Part shown: in pieces, positions 57,959 through 64,000 of the stretch
Layout: the number at the start of each line of letters is the position of its first letter
Position numbering within the stretch: the first letter of the stretch is position 1
Assembly (NCBI GenBank): GCA_964006375.1
Contig: OZ023267.1
Coordinates: forward strand, 13,340,346-13,404,345
Source: Tillus elongatus
Taxonomy: Eukaryota > Arthropoda > Insecta > Coleoptera > Cleridae
Reading direction: 5' to 3'
Length of the DNA: 64,000 nucleotides
Notes under the pieces: generated by a model
What the model was told of the DNA's origin: nothing
The model's input: only the letters and a program-made list of their open reading frames with translations
Database searches by the model: none
Program-made: the position numbers and the translations under genes

Positions 57959-58179
57959 TGTTTAGTTAATGAACTGTTCTGTGCTGCTAGTGATTCCTGG
58001 CAACACTGTAGTTTAGATTGACAGTGGTGTTGGGAATCATGGGAGCCTGACAGCTCTCGCTAATCTTAATATAAGTGGCTTAATGTAGAATGAAGAAATA
58101 CTTTGTGTAATTAAAGTTAGTAGTGGTTAATAGTTGCTGTTCTTTGAGATATCTAACCCTCCCTAGTTCACCGTCCAAC
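57959..58179 (+). repeat. 3' LTR of the Gypsy element (main part)
   Basis: It starts TGTTTAGTTAATGAACTG and matches the 5' LTR up to CCTAGTTCACCGTCCAAC. The last bases of the LTR (AGTATA) are displaced to 62189-62194 by the solo LTR insertion. Confidence 0.85.
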
Positions 58180-58785
58180 TGTAACGAAGTAGATATTTTC
58201 AGAGCAGCTGTAGATATTAACCCCTTAAGGATTATATTATTTTTGATTTTTTTGAGCCAAAATCGTCACTTTTTTTAATTATTGGTTATTGGGGTACATG
58301 TCTTTCTAAGTATTTTTACCAAATCTCAGTGACGTAGAAATGTTTTTTTCGCCAGGGGTTGCCAGAAAATGAATTTAATTTATTATATTTTATTTTCGCA
58401 AAATCAGAAGCGGATACGACTAAATAAAATATATGAAAGTTATCATTATTGGTAAGCTCTTTTACATAGTTCTTGATGAATTCATTGGCGTAGAAATATT
58501 TTTTTTGAAGGGTTCGATGGAATTATATACAAAAACTAAGAAATATATATATATATTTTTTCAAAGAAATGAGAAACCAAAGATTCATGACATAATGCAT
58601 AGCAGAAGGCATGCCAAATAAAACACAGAGGTGTAGAAGCAAATTTTGCCATAGGGTAAAAATGTACCTATCTAAAAATCATAAAAATAAATACAATTCT
58701 CTAACTAGGTACCACAGTACCCTACACACGATAGCTACAATATAAGTACAATACTGTTTATGGAAAATGCTATGTTTGTGGTTAC

Positions 58786-60453
58786 CTAAAAGTTCAATTC
58801 AGTATGGTAAATCTTGAAGCAGGGAACTGCGCACAAACCCACATCGCAGTCTTTGCAGTAATATCTGGTTTCTTTTCTCCTTCTTTTCCCTTTATCATCT
58901 CTTTTGCTACAGCACACAACACACTGTCTGCATGGGGAAGCTTTTTTTTCTGTTGGAGGGATGAATTCAGGAAAATGTCTTTCCGTCAGTCTCAAAGGTC
59001 CAGGTTGACTACTGGGACGACCTCTTCTTTTGATAGTCGAAGAATGGCATCTTGCAATTATGGCTTCCACTAAAGCTATCCTATATTCTAGATGAGATTT
59101 CTGGCCGCCATTTTGTCTATATAATACATGCGAGTTCCATATTGTTATGTCCAGTAGGTGATAGAAGATTTTTTTGTAATATTTTTTGCCTCTTTTTCTT
59201 GTACATGGATAATCGTGCAAATGTTGATCCAGGCGATCAACTCCTCCCATTGTATTGTTATAATCTTGCACAACTTTTGGCTTCCTTACTGAGGTACCAT
59301 TTTTATCAACTTTGCTTGTTGCTGTCATTTCACAATTGTGCACAGTTGACAGCAAACAAATATCTTTTTTATCCTTCCACTTCATGATCATCACTTTCCC
59401 TCTCTGAAAAGCTATTATATCGTCTTTGTTTAATTTTTTCTTTTGTAGTTCTGGTGGAATTTCTCTTCTATTCACTCTGAGTGTACCATATATATCGGTC
59501 TTACATTTTATTAGGTAGTCAGCCAATGTTGGAGAAGTATAAAAGTTGTCAGTAGTCAGACAGTAGCCTCGATTGAACAAGGGTTCAAGTAAAGTGAGAA
59601 CAACCTGAGATGATATAGGCATGTCTTTATATTTCTCGCTGAAGTTTGTACCTTTTCCTGTGTATATAATACATGAGTACATATATCCAGTTTTGAACTC
59701 GCACAACATATATAGTTTTACCCCGAAACGTGCCCTTTTCAAGGGGATGTATTGCTTCCAACTTAGGCGTCCCTTATAAAGTACAAGACTTTCGTCTATG
59801 GCCACATCGCGTTCCGGAGTATATATATTTGAACATTTTCTATTTATGTAATCAAATACTGGCCATATTTTATTTAGTTTTGGGTAAGGGTGGGTGTCTG
59901 GATTGAATTCTGCATTATTGTAAAAATGAAGGTTCTTTTTTATATGAAAAAAACGCCTAGCGCTCATCAACTTACCGAACACAGGTGTTTTCAACACTTC
60001 ACAATTGGACCAGTACATTTTCTCTACTGGTTTGACTACTATCCCTTGCAGCATGATAATTGCTAAAAACAGAAGCATTTCGTCGTTTGTTATAAGTGGA
60101 CATTGTCGAGTGGAACCACCTGGTTGTTGTTCTGCATACCTATTCGTCTCCGAAACTAATAAGGTGATGAGATGGTCATCGAAAAACAGTTGAAAAAATC
60201 CCAATACATCAGTACTTTCTGGCAGATCAACACTAATTCCGGACTCTCCTGTGAATGGAAACCTTGGAGGGGGGTCTGGAGGTTCTTGTACACTAATTTG
60301 ATACCAATTCCTGGCCAAAAGTAAAGTGTTATCATCATTATCTGTACTTTCCACGTCACTTTCATCATAAATTTCTCCCAAACTAGTATCACTACCATCA
60401 CTCTCTGATATATGTACATAATCGGAATCTGTAGAGATTTCTGTGTCACTCAT
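58786..60453 (-). CDS. piggyBac transposase
   Basis: 555 codons, ATG to stop, no break. The N-terminus is acidic and Ser/Asp-rich (residues 1-42). The DDE_Tnp_1_7-type catalytic core follows: YWSNCEVLKTPVFGKLMSAR, AIDESLVLYKGR (Asp220), CLTTDNFYTSPTLADYL (Asp302) and NNTMGGVDRLDQ (Asp406), the three Asp residues expected for this family. At residues 508-550 a Cys-rich domain (CRQCVVCC, YYCKDCDVGLC, PCFKIYH) matches the zinc-binding tail that contacts terminal DNA. Length is within the family's usual 550-600. The enzyme cuts and pastes at TTAA, typically without footprint. The gene runs inward from the 60880 end, which presumably holds its promoter. The intact frame suggests recent arrival; activity itself is inference. 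Confidence 0.95.
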   Translation of the reverse strand: MSDTEISTDSDYVHISESDGSDTSLGEIYDESDVESTDNDDNTLLLARNWYQISVQEPPDPPPRFPFTGESGISVDLPESTDVLGFFQLFFDDHLITLLVSETNRYAEQQPGGSTRQCPLITNDEMLLFLAIIMLQGIVVKPVEKMYWSNCEVLKTPVFGKLMSARRFFHIKKNLHFYNNAEFNPDTHPYPKLNKIWPVFDYINRKCSNIYTPERDVAIDESLVLYKGRLSWKQYIPLKRARFGVKLYMLCEFKTGYMYSCIIYTGKGTNFSEKYKDMPISSQVVLTLLEPLFNRGYCLTTDNFYTSPTLADYLIKCKTDIYGTLRVNRREIPPELQKKKLNKDDIIAFQRGKVMIMKWKDKKDICLLSTVHNCEMTATSKVDKNGTSVRKPKVVQDYNNTMGGVDRLDQHLHDYPCTRKRGKKYYKKIFYHLLDITIWNSHVLYRQNGGQKSHLEYRIALVEAIIARCHSSTIKRRGRPSSQPGPLRLTERHFPEFIPPTEKKASPCRQCVVCCSKRDDKGKRRRKETRYYCKDCDVGLCAVPCFKIYHTELNF

Positions 60454-60801
60454 GTTATTTGAATTGCAGCAACAATAAACTAACTCAAGTGTTGCTAATT
60501 ATATTATAACTTGTCAAGACAACAATATACCATTGACTATATACTCATTCACAGCACAGAACACGTTCAGAGTATAAAGCATAGAACATCCAATGTATAA
60601 AGTCAATGAATAGGTAATTTAACGGAACACAGAACCAAAAGCGAGAACTCTGTGACAAAATTACGGTTTAGCGGCTTAGAAGCATGCGACATCTATACAT
60701 TAGTAGCTCAACTAATGAGTCGGCTAATGGTATAATATACTAGAAATATACCCCGACTCCTAGACGTTTATGCATAACTTTGAATCGCCATTGAACGTGT
60801 T

Positions 60802-60865
60802 GCCCGTGTGACACACGGGCATGTAGCAAATGGTCCGTCTGGCATCGCCCGTGTCAGACACGGGC
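60802..60865. promoter_or_regulatory. Paired 19-bp palindromes near the piggyBac 5' end
   Basis: Two palindromes with the same 8-bp stem (GCCCGTGT/ACACGGGC) and different 3-bp centres (GAC, CAG) are separated by 26 bp. Their position just inside the terminus suggests transposase-binding or transcription-control sites; function is not shown by the sequence. Confidence 0.55.
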
Positions 60866-62194
60866 GTGAGCGTTAAGGGGTTAAAAGCGACTGTTCGAAA
60901 ATCAACATAATATAAATCACACGGGTAAAAATTCTACGCAGTTAAAACAATTATTTTATCATTAATATTTCTTAGCAAGTACGCATTTCGAATTATCGCG
61001 GCAGAAGATAAGGATAAGGTATCTACAACCGATTAGGATTTTTCAACCGGTGACTAGAGAGAAAATAACGACGATAGGCAGAAAGAGTTCACCGTTTGCC
61101 GGAGCGTGGTTAAGTTTATAGCTTGAGTTTCGCATCAGTGAATTAAAAGTCGGCTTGTTCCAATTATAATAAAGTATTAGGATACAGTACCGTCTGTCCT
61201 GTTGTTGCATAGGACAATTTTTACTCTAGTAATTCTTGCGAATAGTTTTTCTTATTGTATTTATATATAGCGAATTTTCGGATATTTTCTCAAATCCGTG
61301 TGGCTTTCCGGTGACGTCGCGATCGTGGGATCGTGCGTAATCTCCTTCCGTTCCCATATCCTATTCTTGTGAGCGTTTCGTCAAACATTCGGAAGGTGAT
61401 GCTGTAGCTAACTCAGACTTTTCGAGTGTGTTACGCACGACCGTTCTGATTCGACTCTGATCTGGACGCTGTAAGTACACAAGCAGGCTTAGGTCGAGTT
61501 AGTACGCGGCAATATCCTTCCACAGGGTGTTCCCCTATAATCCTTTCCGTTCCTTATCGACGCCCCGACGTCGAGGCGCTTGTTCTTGCGATACCGGCTT
61601 CGACGGATAGACGCCATCTAGTTATTTGAGGAGCGTTTCTCCAATCGACCCACTTAACGGCTGCATCCACGAGTCGTAAACCACAGTACTCGGAGTTTCC
61701 GTCCGCGTGTCTTCCGTATTTCTTCTCCGTGGGGAATAATTAATTTTGTTGGCTTGTCATCAGTGATATAATTTGTTTTAGGACAAATTAACGTAATAGA
61801 TTCAGATTGTAAAAATATCAGTGAATTGTAACGTATCATCAGGTAATAAATAGTGTGGAAAGTATATTCAGTCTATATTATAACCGCAAATAAATCTGCT
61901 ACACCTATACAGACTTTCAGAAGGTCAGGGAAATACCGGGGGAGCGATTAAAGCCCGCAACCTCTCAGGTATCTACACGGCCTGTTATATCATAGGCTAC
62001 CGGACCCTCTCCACAGAGCTACCCAGGCACTTTGACCACCACCGTGGCCAGAGTCTTGTGACGAGGTCGCAGACATCCTCGCAGGGAGTAAACCCTTTCA
62101 AAATCTGGCGCTCGAGACCATTCCCGTAAATCCGTTGATCTATTCCACTGAATAATTCACCCCGTGAATCAAGGCCTCGTTACACAACAGTATA

Positions 62195-62565
62195 CTTTTT
62201 GTTATCAAAATTTATTCATTTTGCTGAAAATTAGCTTCCGACAGTGGGAAAAGGCGGTATCTACAAAATTTAGCCTGTGATTTCTATTTGACGAGATTTC
62301 TTAAGTCTCAACGTCGTGATCCTGTCATAAGCGATTTTTTTCTACGAAATATCTTAAACAAGAAATGTCAGAAGTCTGGGTGGTAGCAGAGCATGTTTGA
62401 GGAGATTACCGAAGGTAGAAAAAGTAAACATATCATGTGCGGACAATTAACATATCATTAGGAAACAGTGGACATGCCAAATGCAACAAAGGCTTTCACT
62501 TGTTAGTTACTGTCAAGCTTGTTCTAAATTTGACATGGCTGCAATCTAATTTAAAATTAAGTTAC
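62195..62565. other. Host intron between nested element and exon
   Basis: It begins with CTTTT, the duplicated Gypsy target. No other feature. The donor GTAACT of the exon lies at 62565-62560. Confidence 0.5.
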
Positions 62566-63150
62566 CTGTTAAGAAATCTGATATCGTTCTATCGGGCGTT
62601 ACTTCAATTTCTGGTGACATTTTTCTTCTTTGCGCCATCTCTTTGCTTCCCCTGCTTTCAACATTGTCTGTTAGATCCGACGAGTTCGTTTTATTCTTAT
62701 ATTTTGATGAAGCATTGATTCGAGACCCACTTTCTCTGCTATCCGGTGATTCACCACTTGTGAAAGATATCGATGATATTACTCGTTCTGGTTTGGTTAG
62801 TGACTGCCCAGTACTTCTAGAATCTTGTGTTGCCACTGATTCTGGAATCTCTGATAACTTTTGCGGTATGTTATCTTCACCTTCTGAAGAAGCTGATGAT
62901 GAAGAGCTGAAGCTACATTGCTGTAACTTATCATCCACTTCTGGGTTCGTTGATTTTAGTTGTTCATTATCTGAAGATGACTCGATACTTGTTGAAGAAT
63001 TTGAACTACTCGCAGAAGAAGATTCACTGAAACTATCCACTTGAATGCCTGTGTCCATTTCTGTTCTTCCAGCGTTATCTCGAGTTGGCGGGGTAACTGG
63101 TTTGGCAGGTTCTGGCTTTGTGTCACTGATTATTTTCATTGGTGGACGAT
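62566..63150 (-). CDS. Unrecognised Ser/acidic-rich protein, internal exon
   Basis: An acceptor with a TATATTTTAG end leads into 585 bp open throughout. The donor is G|GTAACT at 62565. The exon enters and leaves in phase 1, and joining to 51954 gives a Gly codon followed by LTDKSPRNLS with no frame change. Content: RPPMKIISDTKPEPAKPVTP at the start, then long Ser/Glu/Asp-rich low-complexity stretches (SSSASSSNSSTSIESSSDNE; SFSSSSSASSEGEDN), typical of disordered regions, possibly phosphorylated. No catalytic domain is visible and no family was recognised. Earlier exons lie beyond the right edge or in unrecognised form. Confidence 0.78.
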
Positions 63151-64000
63151 CTAAAATATAAAACCGTTAATTACTTTTTGTATAACTTGGTTAAGTTGCG
63201 TTTTAGTTATTAAGGTACCAAGGGTATTATAAGCTTGATAATGGGCGAGGTCGGCCGGTTTACGCCGACTGAAGGCATATTATTATAATATCGTCGTCCT
63301 TCAGACGTAGGGGCTTAACTGACAAAAAAAGCGAAATTGAGTTAAACCCTGCAAAGTGAACCTTTCACCATGCTTTATGTTACCACGAAAGGGCTTATCT
63401 GAGTTCATCAAGGTTAAGCTATTAATGCAATATGATACTCGGACATATCTTATATGTCTTAACAAAGAGGCCTAACTAACGCTTTGCGTCTGCGCCTGTA
63501 GTTATATATAAGAATATAACACAAACCACGCTTTTACACATTGACATTCCTGATAAACACAAAATATCCAAACAACCCAAAAAATATATCGCTAAGGGGG
63601 AATCAAGAGAGTATGTATTAGAGAAAACAAAACAAAAATCAACACAAAAGAGATAGCAAAGACTCTGCGCAATTCTTGTCTCCAATACTAGTCTCCAACC
63701 AAAAAACTGATTGTCCCTGAAAGCAAAATGGGTATCGGTTGCAGTGCTGAATCTTGCAAGAGAATCGGTTAGAAATGTTTTTTGTTTAACGATGACATTC
63801 GGCAACAAATTTTTAACAAACTTCATTATCTAGGGGGATATGTAGTTGAAACGGGAATATGTGGTTCGTTTTATTAATGAGAAATATATTAAAAGAAAAA
63901 CGATATCAACGCAGCAGTCCAGGTGTCAAAAGACTAAGCATTTTTTTCTTTCGTTGGAGGGAAAAAAGAGATAATGGTATGCAAAAGTATGTTTTTACAT
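63151..64000. other. Intron of the unrecognised gene, to window end
   Basis: A 116-codon minus-strand frame at 63476-63826 shows no domain and lacks a convincing acceptor/donor pair. Nothing else was recognised. Confidence 0.4.

Larger units (their letters stand above)
58217..60884 (-). mobile_element. piggyBac element, apparently complete
   Basis: TTAA at 58217-58220 and 60881-60884 flanks an element whose ends both read CCCCTTAA inward. One intact transposase frame lies inside. Two identical-stem palindromes (GCCCGTGT...ACACGGGC) sit at 60802-60820 and 60847-60865, within 80 bp of the transposase-proximal end; the other end has no such palindrome. TTAA targeting and CCC-starting ends are the family signature. 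Confidence 0.93.
58180..62184. mobile_element. Solo LTR of a second LTR family, split by piggyBac
   Basis: It begins TGTAACGAAG at 58180 and ends CCTCGTTACA at 62184, an inverted terminal pair. CAAC at 58176-58179 and 62185-62188 is the target duplication. Without the piggyBac it is about 1.34 kb. It contains no internal coding region or second LTR, so it is the product of LTR-LTR recombination. An AATAAA lies at about 61846 and another at about 61890. Confidence 0.8.
52803..62194 (+). mobile_element. Ty3/Gypsy retrotransposon carrying nested insertions
   Basis: The 5' LTR at 52803-53010 and the interrupted 3' LTR (57959-58179 plus 62189-62194) share long identical runs. CTTTT at 52798-52802 and 62195-62199 is the target duplication. 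Inside are gag, RT, RNase H and integrase remains on the plus strand, a minus-strand LINE copy near 53.5-53.9 kb and a plus-strand LINE at 54985-56473. The solo LTR at 58180-62184 holds a piggyBac. The whole block fills most of one host intron. Confidence 0.88.

Noticed and set aside
63476..63826. 116-codon minus-strand frame in the last intron
   Set aside because: No domain, no convincing splice sites, hydrophobic AT-driven composition; could be chance.

Overview
The window looks like AT-rich intronic and intergenic DNA from an insect, or a close arthropod relative. The evidence is a set of minus-strand exons of a mixed-lineage kinase (slipper/MLK type) and an insect-style mobile-element fauna: BEL/Pao and Ty3/Gypsy LTR elements, several LINE families, piggyBac, mariner, Tc1-like, hAT, MITEs, and one LINE tail ending in CCTAA-like pentamers. 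No bacterial-type features were seen. Species cannot be told from the sequence alone.

Host genes are few and all on the minus strand. (1) An unrecognised Ser/acidic-rich protein has a 3' terminal exon at 51239-51954 and the exon before it at 62566-63150. The splice phases match exactly across a 10.6 kb intron. (2) Downstream, a mixed-lineage kinase has its SH3 exon at 40001-40300 and the N-lobe/catalytic-loop exon at 36735-37227. The join is in phase inside the SH3 domain. The rest of the kinase must lie left of position 1, so the following intron exceeds 36.7 kb.

Layout: 1-5.6 kb, a BEL/Pao element with an uninterrupted gag-pol frame and 3' LTR. 5.7-8.2 kb, a transposase relic, a perfect-TIR MITE, a SINE with a 12-bp target duplication, and pieces of a recurrent (TA)n-bearing repeat that I interpret as Helentron-associated (HINE-like). 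8.2-11.1 kb, an RNase H-bearing LINE next to a mariner relic. 11.7-12.7 kb, a hAT MITE with an 8-bp duplication. 13.1-15.4 kb, a DDE transposon with snap-back structure inside a HINE-like copy. 16-18.4 kb, more HINE-like sequence, a foldback MITE and a tRNA-like SINE. 20.4-22.6 kb, a LINE RT relic and a rearranged LINE copy. 23.7-24.9 kb, a mariner element with both TIRs. 27.3-30 kb, LINE and mariner relics. 31.4-33.1 kb, two minus-strand LINE relics. 34.7-36.2 kb, an 84-bp higher-order minisatellite. 36.7-40.3 kb, the two kinase exons with LINE and Tc1 relics between them. 41-47 kb, LINE and HINE-like copies. 49.2-50.8 kb, a degraded ZMYM1-like hAT element. 52.8-62.2 kb, a nested Ty3/Gypsy insertion.

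The most striking object is that nest. A Gypsy element (target duplication CTTTT) carries two LINEs. Its 3' LTR is split by a solo LTR of a second family (duplication CAAC), and that solo LTR is itself split by a piggyBac element (TTAA) with a complete 555-codon transposase. The whole nest sits inside one host intron. The HINE-like family with long (TA)n tracts is the best candidate for an under-described repeat system.
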